This document shows, in pieces, positions 43,887 through 53,524 of a stretch of DNA of 64,000 bases (the stretch's first letter is position 1; the number at the start of each line of letters is the position of its first letter). A program made the translations under genes and the position numbers. The notes under the pieces were generated by a model. It searched no databases. It saw only the letters and a list, made by a program, of their open reading frames with translations, and was not told the origin of the DNA. The stretch is from Roseiconus nitratireducens (GTDB lineage: Bacteria > Planctomycetota > Planctomycetia > Pirellulales > Pirellulaceae), in the NCBI RefSeq assembly GCF_008629675.1, contig NZ_VWOX01000011.1, forward strand, positions 248,001 through 312,000. The letters are read 5' to 3'.

Positions 43887-44666
43887 CTAAGCGCTGACCT
43901 TCGCCTTGGTGCGTGCCTCACGCAGACCGCGACTGAGAATATCACGGAGCATCGGCGAGCAGTCTTCGTACTTCGTCTGATCGGGAGCACCGTTGCTGAA
44001 CTGATAGATCGCGTCGCGAGGCTTGACGCCCAATGCAATCAATGAGCTGCTGACGGTCCCATAGTCCTTGTTGCGGATCACCATGCTGGGGCGTCCGGGA
44101 CCAACCGGGGCGCGGGCGAAAACGCGGCTGGCGACCGCCAGGAACTTGACCGGCGAATCCAGCGTTTGCAGGGTCAACAGACGGCGAGCCATCCGGACCC
44201 GTTCATCGTCGGGATCGTTCAAGTCGTGAGCGCCGATGATGTTCAACCCCGGCTTCAAGTCAACAACCTGCTGCTGCTGGTCGGAATGAACCGCGTAGCC
44301 GGCTTTGGCATCGGCGATGATCAGATTGCAACCTTCGTATTGCGTTTCCGACAGCTCAGCCAACGCCTTGTCCAACGCCTTGTTGGCGGTCGTGCATCGA
44401 AGCAGGTCCATCACCAGGGAACCGCGTGAACGTTGTCCGAATAGTGGCATCGTTGTCGCACGATTGCAGATGCCGACGAACAAACCGTTCTGATTGACGC
44501 CCAACCAGGTCCCGCCGGCTTTCTGATCAACGCCGCACAGAACGCGGGGCTTGCCGGACTGAATGGAGGGAGGCTGACTCGGCCGATCAAAATACTCTTC
44601 GCGATTCGCTGCAACCAGGATGGGGCTTTCCGGGACCAGTTGGTACTGAACGGCCAATAAGCACAT
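43887..44666 (-). CDS. NRDE/TANGO2-family protein
   Basis: A 259-residue protein beginning MCLLAVQYQ, with the conserved Cys2 of the TANGO2/NRDE family. The diagnostic ILVAANREEYFDRPS has NREE where the family name motif is NRDE. GGTWLGVNQNGLFVGICN and DYGTVSSSLIALG follow. The family is linked to lipid/haem handling in eukaryotes but bacterial function is unclear. N-terminal Cys could be a nucleophile after Met removal. Confidence 0.92.
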   Translation of the reverse strand: MCLLAVQYQLVPESPILVAANREEYFDRPSQPPSIQSGKPRVLCGVDQKAGGTWLGVNQNGLFVGICNRATTMPLFGQRSRGSLVMDLLRCTTANKALDKALAELSETQYEGCNLIIADAKAGYAVHSDQQQQVVDLKPGLNIIGAHDLNDPDDERVRMARRLLTLQTLDSPVKFLAVASRVFARAPVGPGRPSMVIRNKDYGTVSSSLIALGVKPRDAIYQFSNGAPDQTKYEDCSPMLRDILSRGLREARTKAKVSA

Positions 44667-45000
44667 CTCGAAGCTTTCTTTTTCAAAGATCAGTTCGGGT
44701 CATCTCACGGGTCGAAATCCGAACGGGATGGCGAGCAGCCGGTCGTTTTCGACGCACGACAATCTATCCACGACGCGAGCCGATCTGCACCCCCTAGTGG
44801 GGGAGAATCGAGGAAAAACCGCCGCAAATCCGCGGCGCCCGGCCGGAAGACTCCACGCTAGGCAATCTTTTCCGGCGCATCCGGGAAGAAAACAATTGCA
44901 ATCATTCCCGACGGCTGTTAGCGAGCCCTGCCAAGACTCTCGAAACGGGTGTCGTCGCCCAGCTCCGCCCGGACGCCGTACGTGGGAGCCGGAGATGCAG
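44667..45000. other. Gap left of the tandem array; no gene seen
   Basis: About 330 bases upstream of the NRDE gene. I find no gene-like frame, clear promoter or terminator. It runs into a degenerate copy of the 152-bp repeat. Confidence 0.4.
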
Positions 45001-45640
45001 TGGGTCCACGGCCGTAGTCTTGGAACCAGAAGAGCGTTGGTCAAGAAAGCGCGACTCACTCGTTCCCGGGCTCCCGCCCGGGAATGTCATGCACGCTGGC
45101 TCCGCCAGCCCACGGCTCACCAAGCAACAGCCGGCAGAGCCGGAAGCACAGTGGGTTCCAAGGCGGGAGCCTTGGAACCAGATGAGCGTTGGCCAAGAAA
45201 GCGCGGCTCACTCGTTCCCGGGCTCCCGCCCGGGAATGTCATGCACGCTGGCTCCGCCAGCCACCGGTTCACTCAGCAACAGCCGGCAGAGCCGAAAACG
45301 CAGTGGGTTCCAAGGCGGGAGCCTTGGAACCAGATGAGCGTTCGTCAAGAAAGCGCGACTCACTCGTTCCCGGGCTCCCGCCCGGGGACGTCATGCACGC
45401 TGGCTCCGCCAGCCACGGTTCACTCAGCAACAGCCGGCAGAGCCGGTGACACATTGGGTTCCAAGGCGGGAGCCTTGGAACCAAGAGAGCGTTGGCCAAG
45501 AAAGCGCGGCTCACTCGTTCCCGGGCTCCCGCCCGGGGACGTCATGCACGCTGGCTCCGCCAGCCCACGGCTCACCAAGCAACAGCCGGCAGAGCCGGAA
45601 GCACAGTGGGTTCCAAGGCGGGAGCCTTGGAACCAGAAGA
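45001..45640 (+). repeat. Tandem array of about 152-bp hairpin units
   Basis: A hairpin GGTTCCAAGGCGGGAGCC...TTGGAACC begins at 45154, 45306, 45457 and 45609, with a degenerate copy at 45003, so the period is 151-152 bases. Each unit also holds three more palindromes: CCCGGGCTCCCGCCCGGG, GCTGGCTCCGCCAGC and CCGGCAGAGCCGG. The last hairpin starts nine bases beyond the helicase stop codon and may act as its transcript end. The plus-strand frame through it is not a gene. Confidence 0.92.
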
Positions 45641-45642
45641 GA

Positions 45643-47511
45643 TCAGCGTTTCTTCTTTTTCTTCTTTCGCACCGCGGTACCGCCCGCGGGCTTTCCGCCG
45701 CGACGAAAATCGTCCCGCCGCTTGGCCCCTCCCGGACCGGGACCACGATCCGGCCGGATCCGCAATTGTTTGCCGGCGACCCACGTGCGTTGCAACGTCC
45801 GATAGATGTCTTTGGGCATCCCCTCGGGCAGGTCGACGGTGCTGAAGTGCGGGTAGATCTTGATCGGACCAATGAATTCGCTTTCGATTCCAGCTTCATT
45901 GGCAACGGCGCCGACGATGTTGCGGGGGGCGACGCCATCGTTGCGACCAACTTCGATGCGGTAGCGGACCATGCCGGCTTCGGGCGGTCCCAGCCGGCGT
46001 GGGCCCTTGGGAGCCTCGCGACGATTCGGCGATCCGGCATCGAACTTTGATTCGGCATCGTCGCGGAACGACTTCTTGGGGCGGTCGGTCAACAGGAATG
46101 GCTGACCCCGCTGTCCGATCTCGGCCACGGCCGCGGCCACCAGTTCGATCGGCTGGTCACTCTGCTCGGCGTACTCTGCGATCAGCCCTTTGAAGAACGT
46201 CAAATCCTTCTGTGCGATGACTTCGGTGATGCGTTGCTTGAAACGTTCGGTGCGCAAAGCATTGACTTGTTCGGCCGTTGGCGGCTGGACCACTTCGATC
46301 GGCTTCTTGGTCGCCCGTTCGATCAGCTTCAACTTGCGACGCTGGGCGGGCGTCAAGAAGATCACGGCTTCTCCGCTGCGACCGGCCCGACCGGTGCGGC
46401 CGATGCGGTGGATGTACGATTCGCTGTCGTGGGGCAGGTCAAAATTGAAGACGTGACTGATCCGGCTGACGTCCAGGCCCCGCGCGGCAACGTCGGTCGC
46501 CACCAGGACGTCCAATTGCCCACTCTTCAATTGGTCGATCGTGCGTTCACGGAGATGCTGCGGCATGTCGCCGTTGAGCGCAATCGCAGCAAAACCTCGT
46601 TTCACCAGGTGCTCGGCCAATCGCACGGTCGCATCTTTGGTCTTGGTAAAGACGATGACTCCGTCGGTCGGCTCGGCTTCCAGAAACCGCGTCAATGCCG
46701 ACGGCTTCTCTTTGGGAGGAACGATCACCGCCCGTTGCCGAATGGATTCCGCGGTGACCTCTCGCTTCTTGATCGTCACGGTCGCCGGATCGATCAGGTA
46801 GCGATCCGCGATCGAACGGATGGGTGCCGGCAGCGTCGCCGAAAACAGGGTGACCTGTCGGTTTTCCGGCGATTGCTGAAGGATGAATTCGACATCCTCC
46901 AGGAAACCCATGTTCAACATCTCGTCGGCTTCGTCCAATACCAAACAACGCAGTTCACTCAGATCCAGCGTCCCGCGTTTGATGTGATCGATGACGCGGC
47001 CCGGGGTGCCCACCACGACCTGCACGCCGCGACGGAGGGCGCGGAACTGGATCTCGTAGTCCTGGCCGCCATAGATGGCGATCGAATGAAAAGATTTCAG
47101 GTCGGCGGCATACTTGTCGAACGCTTCGGCCACCTGAATCGCCAACTCACGCGTGGGCGCCAACACCAGCGTTTGTACGGACTTTTGTTTGGGATCGATG
47201 GTCGACAGAATCGGCAGCGCAAACGCCGCGGTCTTGCCGGATCCGGTCTGAGATTGCGCCAGGACATCCCGACCGGCCAACATCTCCGGGATCACCTGCG
47301 CCTGGACCTGCGTCGGTTCGTCATAGCCCGAGCGGTGCACCGCTGCGAGCACCCGCTCGGCGAGCTGCAGGGCATCAAAACCGGATCCTTTCTGATGCGA
47401 ATCTTCTTCGACCGATGCCGTCTCCGGCAGGGAAGAACCCGTTTCCGACATTGAATCCGTCTCACCGGACGATTCACCGGACAATGGATTCACTTCGTTA
47501 TTAGATGCCAT
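45643..47511 (-). CDS. deaD: DEAD-box RNA helicase with DbpA-type RNA-binding domain
   Basis: A 622-residue ATP-dependent RNA helicase. Motifs in order: Q motif region, SQTGSGKTAAF (motif I), PTRELA, VLDEADEM (DEAD), FSATLP (SAT), and HRIGRTGRAGR (motif VI). After the core, a DbpA-like RNA-binding domain (RYRIEVGRNDGVAPRNIVGA... STVDLP) is present, then an RGG/K-rich tail ending in RKKKKKKR. Such proteins (CsdA/DeaD) act in ribosome assembly and cold adaptation. The ATG at 47511 is used; a GTG at 47568 would add 19 residues. Confidence 0.95.
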   Translation of the reverse strand: MASNNEVNPLSGESSGETDSMSETGSSLPETASVEEDSHQKGSGFDALQLAERVLAAVHRSGYDEPTQVQAQVIPEMLAGRDVLAQSQTGSGKTAAFALPILSTIDPKQKSVQTLVLAPTRELAIQVAEAFDKYAADLKSFHSIAIYGGQDYEIQFRALRRGVQVVVGTPGRVIDHIKRGTLDLSELRCLVLDEADEMLNMGFLEDVEFILQQSPENRQVTLFSATLPAPIRSIADRYLIDPATVTIKKREVTAESIRQRAVIVPPKEKPSALTRFLEAEPTDGVIVFTKTKDATVRLAEHLVKRGFAAIALNGDMPQHLRERTIDQLKSGQLDVLVATDVAARGLDVSRISHVFNFDLPHDSESYIHRIGRTGRAGRSGEAVIFLTPAQRRKLKLIERATKKPIEVVQPPTAEQVNALRTERFKQRITEVIAQKDLTFFKGLIAEYAEQSDQPIELVAAAVAEIGQRGQPFLLTDRPKKSFRDDAESKFDAGSPNRREAPKGPRRLGPPEAGMVRYRIEVGRNDGVAPRNIVGAVANEAGIESEFIGPIKIYPHFSTVDLPEGMPKDIYRTLQRTWVAGKQLRIRPDRGPGPGGAKRRDDFRRGGKPAGGTAVRKKKKKKR

Positions 47512-47685
47512 GATCACCGTACGCTTCACCTTTTTCTGTTTTGATAAGCTCGTGAGCGTATCCGACACGGCGACAATCCGGCAGTGCGCAAATCTTTAAA
47601 AGGGTCCAAAGGATCTTCGACCGACAATTAAGTGATTCAGCGCCCCGCTACCGAAGGCTGATGCGCCGGGATACCCCCCGCCCGA

Positions 47686-49125
47686 TCACCGTTCGACAGG
47701 ACCCAATCCGTCAGGCGCGTCGGCTGAGCGGTCATCGGCATGATCGATCAACGCCTGCTTTTGCTCGGACAGCCGACCTTCCAAGCGGACCGGATAGGCC
47801 GCCGGCTGATCAAACCGTTGGTGTGGCTCGGGCAATCGAGAAAGCGAATCTTGGACTCGCTGGCGAATCGTCTGCAACGACTCGGGATCGCCCAGTCGCC
47901 GGCCGTGGCGGACGATCGGACGCAACAGATCTTGCGAACTCGATCCGCCCTCGGGTTGATCGACCGCATCGGGCGGGCCGAGCAGCTCGCTGAAAATCAC
48001 GTCGCCGACATATTTGCCGCCTCCCTCGAAACGACGAACTTGCTGGATCCCCGGGTTGCTGCATTTGACGGACTGCTCGGACAATTTGACCTTGGCCTGC
48101 CATTGGCCGTGTTCGTCCTGGATGGCGGCCAACTTGTAGACGCCACCCAATGCGGGATCGTCTTTGGCGGTGACCAGGCTGGTGCCCACACCCCACACAT
48201 CGATCTTTGCGCCCGCCCGCTGCATCTGGTTGATCTTCCGTTCATCCAGATCATTGCTGGCGACGATGGACGCATCGGGAAACCCGGCTTGATCCAACAG
48301 CTTCCTGGCGGCTTGGCTCAGGGAGGTCATGTCGCCGGAATCCAGCCGGATGCCGACCATCTCGTGTCCGACGGCCCGCAGTCGCTGGCCAACGGCGATC
48401 GCGTGTTGCACCCCCGCCAGCGTGTCGTAGGTGTCGACCAAAAAGATACAGTTGTTGGGCATGGCATCCGCGTAGGCGTTGAACGCCGTCGGTTCGTCCT
48501 CGAATGCCATCACCCAACTGTGCGCGTGGGTTCCTTTGACCGGGACTCCAAAACGCATCCCGGCCTGGACGTTGCTGGTGGCGGCACAGCCGCCGATGTA
48601 GGCGGCGCGTGAGGCCGAAAGGCCGCCGTCGACGCCCTGGGCACGCCGCAAGCCGAACTCCAACACCGGTTGGTCACCGGCGGCGCGGCACACCCGCGTG
48701 GCCTGGCTGGCGATCAACGTCTGGAAATTGATCATGTTCAACAACGCCGTCTCGACCCACTGGCATTGCCAAAGCGGTCCCACGACCCGTACCAATGGTT
48801 CGTTGGAAAACGCCAAGGTCCCTTCCGGCATCGCGTCGATGTCCAACGTGAATCGGGTGTCGGCAACGAGCTGCAAGAAAGCGTCCGAGAAGAGGCGGCG
48901 ATCGTCATTGCCGGTCAAACCGGAAAGGTATTCGATTTCCGCGCGATCAATCCGCAGCGAGGTCAACCATTCGATCGCCGTGTCCAGACCCGCGGCCACC
49001 GCGTAGCCGCCTCCAAAAGGTTCACGTCGGAAGAACAAATGAAACGCGGCTAACCGCTCATGGATACCGGCTCGGAAGTATCCCTGGCTCATCGTGATTT
49101 GATAAAGATCCGTCAGCAGCGACAT
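47686..49125 (-). CDS. pncB: Nicotinate phosphoribosyltransferase
   Basis: Makes nicotinate mononucleotide from nicotinate and PRPP in the NAD salvage (Preiss-Handler) pathway. The 479-residue protein starts LLTDLYQITMSQGYF and has the family motifs EFGLRRAQGVDGG, GTHAHSWVMAF and VGIRLDSGDM. The C-terminal 40 residues are Arg/Asp-rich and longer than usual. The ATG at 49125 is used. No other NAD-synthesis gene is adjacent. Confidence 0.95.
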   Translation of the reverse strand: MSLLTDLYQITMSQGYFRAGIHERLAAFHLFFRREPFGGGYAVAAGLDTAIEWLTSLRIDRAEIEYLSGLTGNDDRRLFSDAFLQLVADTRFTLDIDAMPEGTLAFSNEPLVRVVGPLWQCQWVETALLNMINFQTLIASQATRVCRAAGDQPVLEFGLRRAQGVDGGLSASRAAYIGGCAATSNVQAGMRFGVPVKGTHAHSWVMAFEDEPTAFNAYADAMPNNCIFLVDTYDTLAGVQHAIAVGQRLRAVGHEMVGIRLDSGDMTSLSQAARKLLDQAGFPDASIVASNDLDERKINQMQRAGAKIDVWGVGTSLVTAKDDPALGGVYKLAAIQDEHGQWQAKVKLSEQSVKCSNPGIQQVRRFEGGGKYVGDVIFSELLGPPDAVDQPEGGSSSQDLLRPIVRHGRRLGDPESLQTIRQRVQDSLSRLPEPHQRFDQPAAYPVRLEGRLSEQKQALIDHADDRSADAPDGLGPVER

Positions 49126-49232
49126 CACGAACCTTCACGGTGAAATTGAAAGTTTGAGCTCCCCTCGCCAGTTTGACACACCCGGCCGGCGGCGGGTTCG
49201 AACGGAGCGCGGAAACAAATCACGGCAATCAT

Positions 49233-49556
49233 TCACAGGTGGTCGCGGTCGTGAAGCATCGCCAGCGGAAACAGGCCGGACGAGTGTCCGTCACTGAACG
49301 CGATGTTGTACGCGTATGACCCGACCGGCCGCATCGATGCGATGGTCAAAGGTCGCGCTTCGGCGGCCGATAACACGGGCAGTCCCAGAGAAGTCGCCGG
49401 CGACTCCGATCCCTTCTGGTCAGATCGTTTTCGTTCCCGACAGGTGGCGCAGGGACACACCTTCCTCAACTCCGAAGCGGTCCAACGTGTTGAGGTTCCG
49501 TCGCTCCATTGAATCACGATCGCTGCCTCGCCGTCGCGCGAGATCGCTTCTGGCAT
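49233..49556 (-). CDS. DUF971 domain protein
   Basis: A 107-residue protein starting MPEAISRDGEA. It has IVIQWSDGTSTRWTASELRK, then a Cys cluster KVCPCATCRERK, and ends GSYAYNIAFSDGHSSGLFPL, the DUF971 (gamma-butyrobetaine hydroxylase N-terminal-like) layout. In other proteins this domain binds zinc and pairs with Fe-S/redox functions; here it stands alone. An upstream GTG (about 49589) would add 11 residues. Confidence 0.88.
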   Translation of the reverse strand: MPEAISRDGEAAIVIQWSDGTSTRWTASELRKVCPCATCRERKRSDQKGSESPATSLGLPVLSAAEARPLTIASMRPVGSYAYNIAFSDGHSSGLFPLAMLHDRDHL

Positions 49557-49722
49557 CACTTCCACTTGAGGACTCACCTCCGCTGACACTTGATTGACTG
49601 CCTCCCGAACACTCCCCGAACAAACCAACCTAACGGGCGGCCGGCAGAGACGGAATGACCTGCGGGAACGCCCTGCCGCTGGCACCGGGCGCCGTCAGCC
49701 GCACGGCAACCGGGCAAATCGA

Positions 49723-51126
49723 TCAGGGTTTCCACCAACGGTCCAGCAGGGTCCGCAACTCTTGCTCGATCGATTGAAATTCCGGGTCGCTGGCCAGATT
49801 CGTCTGTTCGTCCGGATCACTGGCCAGGTCATACAGTTGGGGCTGGTCCCCGTAACTTCCCCAAACCTTGCCGCCACGCGGGTGCGAGACGATCAATTTG
49901 AAATCCCCGTCACGCACCCAACGGTACGCCACATCGGCCGACGGCCGGTCCAGAACGCTGGCGTCCCCCGGATAGATTTCGCCGTAGACGGGCTGCGGGG
50001 CGATCGACGCATCACCGGTGAGGGCCGGCCACAGGCTGCGTCCGCTGATCGATGCGGGGACCTCCACCCCGCAAGCTTCCAGGATGGTCGGCACGATGTC
50101 CACGCTGCTGCACGGTTCCGGGTGCGTGGCCGCGTTGACCCGATCCTGCATCGCAAACAAGATCGGCGTTCGCACCCCTGCTTCGAACGGTGACCGTTTG
50201 CTGCGGTGGGTGTAGTTGAATCCCTGACCGTCTCGCATCGGTTGATCGGGATCGGGTCGGAATCCGTTGTCGACGACAAACACGTACAAGGTTGGTCGAT
50301 CCGCGGACTGCTTGCGGACCAGCTCCATCAGCCGGCCCACGCTGGCATCAAATTCGCTGCAAGCGGCAAAGTACGCTCGCTGATGATCCGGCAAATCGGA
50401 TCCGTACAGATCGACAAAGCGTTGCGGGCTGTTGTGTGGCAGATGCGGAAGGAACGGGGCATACCAGATCAAGAACGGAGTGTCACCGACGTCCTGCAGA
50501 AAACGGTCGATCGGCTGCATGGTTTCACGTCCGATCGCCAACCCTCGGTCGCCGTTACCGTGTGCCACCCATTGTCCGTTGGCAAGTTGCTTGTTGCCGT
50601 ACGTCGCGCCCGGTTGCGGAAGACCGGTCGTCATGCCGTCGGTGAAACCCGCATCCCGCCAGTGCCCTTCCCAGTGCTTGCCGGTTTGCAAACATCGGTA
50701 ACCTGCGTCGGCTAGCAATCGCGGCAGCGTTGGCACCTGGCGAATCAGATGCACCGCGGATTCGCGCGCCGATTCGTACCCGCGGCGATCCATCGTCCGG
50801 GTCAGCTTCGCGAACCCTGGCGGCGGATGGTTGAAATGGATCCCATGTTCGTGTGGGTACAAGCCGGTCAGTAACGTTGCCAAGGAAGGACGACAAACAC
50901 TGGACGGAACGTAGCCCTGCGGAAATCGAGCGGACCGCCTGGCGAGCGCGTCCAGATTCGGCGTGCGCACCTGATCGTTGCCCATGAACCCGAAGTCATC
51001 GTATCCCTGATCGTCCGAAATGATGAACACCACGTTCGGACGTTCGGCGCAGGCAAACGATGCCAACCAGGGCAACAGCATCGCGATGAGAAGCCGCTTC
51101 GATGGGATCAACTTGATCGCTCGCAC
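49723..51126 (-). CDS. Secreted sulfatase with variant active-site motif
   Basis: A 467-residue protein from GTG 51126 (452 from the ATG at 51081), with signal peptide IPSKRLLIAMLLPWLASFACA. Type I sulfatase fold: NVVFIISDDQGYDDFG (metal Asp pair), the nucleophile region SSVCRPSLATLLTGLYPHEHG, GKHWEGHW, VVDNG, and a C-terminal DPDEQTNL. The Cys is kept but the +4 residue is Leu rather than Arg (CRPSL versus CxPxR), a variant that may change formylglycine formation. Substrates are unknown; planctomycete sulfatases often act on algal polysaccharides. Confidence 0.9.
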   Translation of the reverse strand: MRAIKLIPSKRLLIAMLLPWLASFACAERPNVVFIISDDQGYDDFGFMGNDQVRTPNLDALARRSARFPQGYVPSSVCRPSLATLLTGLYPHEHGIHFNHPPPGFAKLTRTMDRRGYESARESAVHLIRQVPTLPRLLADAGYRCLQTGKHWEGHWRDAGFTDGMTTGLPQPGATYGNKQLANGQWVAHGNGDRGLAIGRETMQPIDRFLQDVGDTPFLIWYAPFLPHLPHNSPQRFVDLYGSDLPDHQRAYFAACSEFDASVGRLMELVRKQSADRPTLYVFVVDNGFRPDPDQPMRDGQGFNYTHRSKRSPFEAGVRTPILFAMQDRVNAATHPEPCSSVDIVPTILEACGVEVPASISGRSLWPALTGDASIAPQPVYGEIYPGDASVLDRPSADVAYRWVRDGDFKLIVSHPRGGKVWGSYGDQPQLYDLASDPDEQTNLASDPEFQSIEQELRTLLDRWWKP

Positions 51127-51211
51127 AAAGTCGCTCGCTCTTAGATCGTGGCTCGCTCGTGTCAGCCTGAAGTCGCCCGAGGGCACGCGCCGAGTCGATG
51201 AATCTGGCTGA

Positions 51212-51802
51212 TCATCCCACCGGGACTTCACCGGAACGTTCGGCGCGGGCTTTCTGCAATTGATCGATCCACGGCCCGACGTAATGGCCGTTGTCGTGGA
51301 ACGTCCGCCCGCTGACCAGGTTGCCGTCAACCACGCAGGGTTCGTTGACGAAGATCCCGCCGCAGACCTCCAAATCAAATCGGCATTTTTCGACCGTCGC
51401 CATCCGTCGGCCGCGGACGCAATCCGCATACGCCGGGATCTCCACACCGTGGCAGACGCTGGCAACCGGTTTGTTTTGGGCAAAGAAATGTTTGGTGACA
51501 CGGACCAGGTCTTCGTCGTAACGAATGTACTCGGGCGCCCGACCGCCGCTGAACAGAATCCCGGCGTAATCCTGCGGATCGATTTCGGAGAACGCGACGT
51601 CGGCCTGCAAGGTGTACCCCTCCCATTCCTTGGTGATCGTCCAGCCGGGTTTCACCTCGTGCATCACCAACTGGTACAGACGCCGCTCCGGCGCCGCAAC
51701 GACGGGCTGGAATCCGGCTTCAATCAGACGGTAGTACGGGTACATGGTGTCCAACGTTTCCGTCGCGTCACCGATCACAATCAGAACTTTTTCTTTACTC
51801 AT
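51212..51802 (-). CDS. DJ-1/PfpI-family protein
   Basis: A 196-residue glutamine-amidotransferase-like protein. The nucleophile elbow is PVASVCHGVEIPAY (Cys117, His118) and the conserved acidic residue is Glu15 in IGDATETLDT. The DJ-1/PfpI family includes peptidases, deglycases and chaperones; the activity cannot be told from sequence. It is 85 bases upstream of the sulfatase, same strand. The start at 51802 is MSKEKVLIVIGD, which suits the family. Confidence 0.92.
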   Translation of the reverse strand: MSKEKVLIVIGDATETLDTMYPYYRLIEAGFQPVVAAPERRLYQLVMHEVKPGWTITKEWEGYTLQADVAFSEIDPQDYAGILFSGGRAPEYIRYDEDLVRVTKHFFAQNKPVASVCHGVEIPAYADCVRGRRMATVEKCRFDLEVCGGIFVNEPCVVDGNLVSGRTFHDNGHYVGPWIDQLQKARAERSGEVPVG

Positions 51803-51893
51803 CAACTTCACTGGGGATGGGGACAAATCGACGGTCGTTGGTATCAAAACAGATCACTTCACCCTCCCGCGCGTGGAGGTCGTGCAGCTTTCC

Positions 51894-52040
51894 TTCACCC
51901 TCCCTCCGGGAGGGTCGCGGAGGAGCCCCGCGACGACGCGGGGAGGGCTCGTCCGGGGTCGTTGTATTTCAGCGGATTCTTGAAGACACCCTCCCCAAAG
52001 GCTCGTGCCTCGCCTTTGACCCTCCCGGAGGGAGGGTGAA
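51894..52040 (-). repeat. MITE-like palindromic element, copy 2 (147 bp)
   Basis: The inverted partner of the element at 43694-43839. It has the same 23-bp terminal inverted repeats; its internal part differs from copy 1 only in about 40 central bases and a one-base indel in one arm. No gene within. It occupies the gap between the DJ-1 and oxidoreductase genes and is flanked on the left by the shared GGAGGTCGTGCAGCTTTCC. Confidence 0.85.
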
Positions 52041-52189
52041 TTTCAGAAAAGGAGGGAAAAGCAGCGAATGACATTTTACGGCTAAAACGTAACACGACAT
52101 GCGTGGTTCATGTGACTCCTCCGTCGATCTCGTGAGGCATGCTATGCCTGCACCTTCCATCCGGACCCGATCATGACACACCGGGCGAT

Positions 52190-53524
52190 CTAAGCAACTT
52201 CAAAACCGCTGCGCTGGTCGCGGCTTTGCATGGCAGCGGCTTGGGGATCATCCAAGATCTGCTCCGCCTGCGGGTCCCAACGAATCGTTCGCCCGGTCCG
52301 CATGGAGATGTTGGCCAGATGGCAGCTGGTCACGCTTCGATGCTGGCTCTCCAGGTCGGAGATCGGCTGTTTGCGAGTTTCGATGCAGTCGAAGAAATTG
52401 CCCATATGATTGGTAATCGCTTCGATCTTTCCCACGCGTTCGGGACGCTGCAGATTGTCAAAGTCGTAGAGCTGGAATGCTTCGCGGGGCAACGGATTTG
52501 ATTCCAACTGGTCGACCGCGACACCGGCGACCGTGCCACGGTTGACGAACAGCCGCCCGCCGTCGCCTTCGAACAGGATCCCACTGCGTCCGGTGTCATT
52601 GATTTCCAACTCCACCCCGTTGGCGTATTTGAAGGTGGCCGAAAAATCGGTTGCCACGTTGTAGCCGTTCTCGACGTCGGGCAAATTGGCCTGCGAAGCG
52701 ATTTCGACTGGGTAGCTGTCAATCGCCCACTGCGCGATGTCGACATGGTGCGCGCCCCAATCGGTGACTTTGCCGCCGCTGTACTCGTACCACCAACGAA
52801 AGGTGTAATGAGACCGTTCCGGGATGTACGGCACGTCCGGTGTTTGACCCTGCCAGAGATCCCAATTGAAGTGCGACGGCACCGGGGCGGTTTGGAAGGG
52901 GCCGCCGGTCGGATTCTTGCTGGTCGCGCAGGTGACCTTCCGCAGTTTGCCGATGCGGCCGCCGCGGACCATTTCCACCGCCAACCGGAAGCGATGGTCA
53001 CTGCGTTGCCAGGTACCGACCTGGACCACCCGATCACTGCTGCCGACGACGTCGCGAAGCACCTTTCCTTCGTCAATGGTCAGCGTCAACGGCTTTTCGC
53101 AGTACACGTCTTTTCCGGCCCGGGTCGCATCGATCAGCATCTTGCTGTGCCAGTGATCCGGTGCACCGATCAAGACGACATCGACGTCCTTGCGGGCCAA
53201 CAGATCCCGGTAATCTTCAAAGATCCGCGGTGTGCTACCGAAACTGGCCCGTGCCTGTTCCCGAACATGGCGATCGACGTCCGCCAGCGCGACGATGTCA
53301 CCGTACTTCTCGGCCTCGCGAGTGATCACCGATCCCTGGTAGCGGAGACCGATGGTCGCCACGCCCAACCGTTCCACGCGGGCGGTTGGAACGGATTCAG
53401 CGGCGAGGCTGTCGTGCGGACGCAGTGCCATGGCGGCCGCCGCAACGGCGGAGACACCGACGGCGAGCTCGCGACGGTTGAGCGTGGTCGGGGAAGGATC
53501 CGGATTCGGGGCGGGCTGTTTCAT
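52190..53524 (-). CDS. Gfo/Idh/MocA-family oxidoreductase with Tat signal
   Basis: A 444-residue protein. A twin-arginine signal (LNRRELAVGVSAVAAAAMA) sits at the N-terminus, so it is exported folded with its cofactor. The NAD(P)-binding domain (LGVATIGLRYQGSVI... IVALADVD) is followed by YCEKPLTLTIDEGK and the C-terminal alpha/beta domain with GGKVTDWGAHHVDIAQW. This exported family is abundant in planctomycetes and is thought to act on sugars. Specific substrate unknown. Confidence 0.93.
   Translation of the reverse strand: MKQPAPNPDPSPTTLNRRELAVGVSAVAAAAMALRPHDSLAAESVPTARVERLGVATIGLRYQGSVITREAEKYGDIVALADVDRHVREQARASFGSTPRIFEDYRDLLARKDVDVVLIGAPDHWHSKMLIDATRAGKDVYCEKPLTLTIDEGKVLRDVVGSSDRVVQVGTWQRSDHRFRLAVEMVRGGRIGKLRKVTCATSKNPTGGPFQTAPVPSHFNWDLWQGQTPDVPYIPERSHYTFRWWYEYSGGKVTDWGAHHVDIAQWAIDSYPVEIASQANLPDVENGYNVATDFSATFKYANGVELEINDTGRSGILFEGDGGRLFVNRGTVAGVAVDQLESNPLPREAFQLYDFDNLQRPERVGKIEAITNHMGNFFDCIETRKQPISDLESQHRSVTSCHLANISMRTGRTIRWDPQAEQILDDPQAAAMQSRDQRSGFEVA

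Noticed and set aside
44728..46050. 440-residue plus-strand frame across the tandem array
   Set aside because: Its sequence repeats because it is a translation of the hairpin array; its 3' part is antisense to the helicase.
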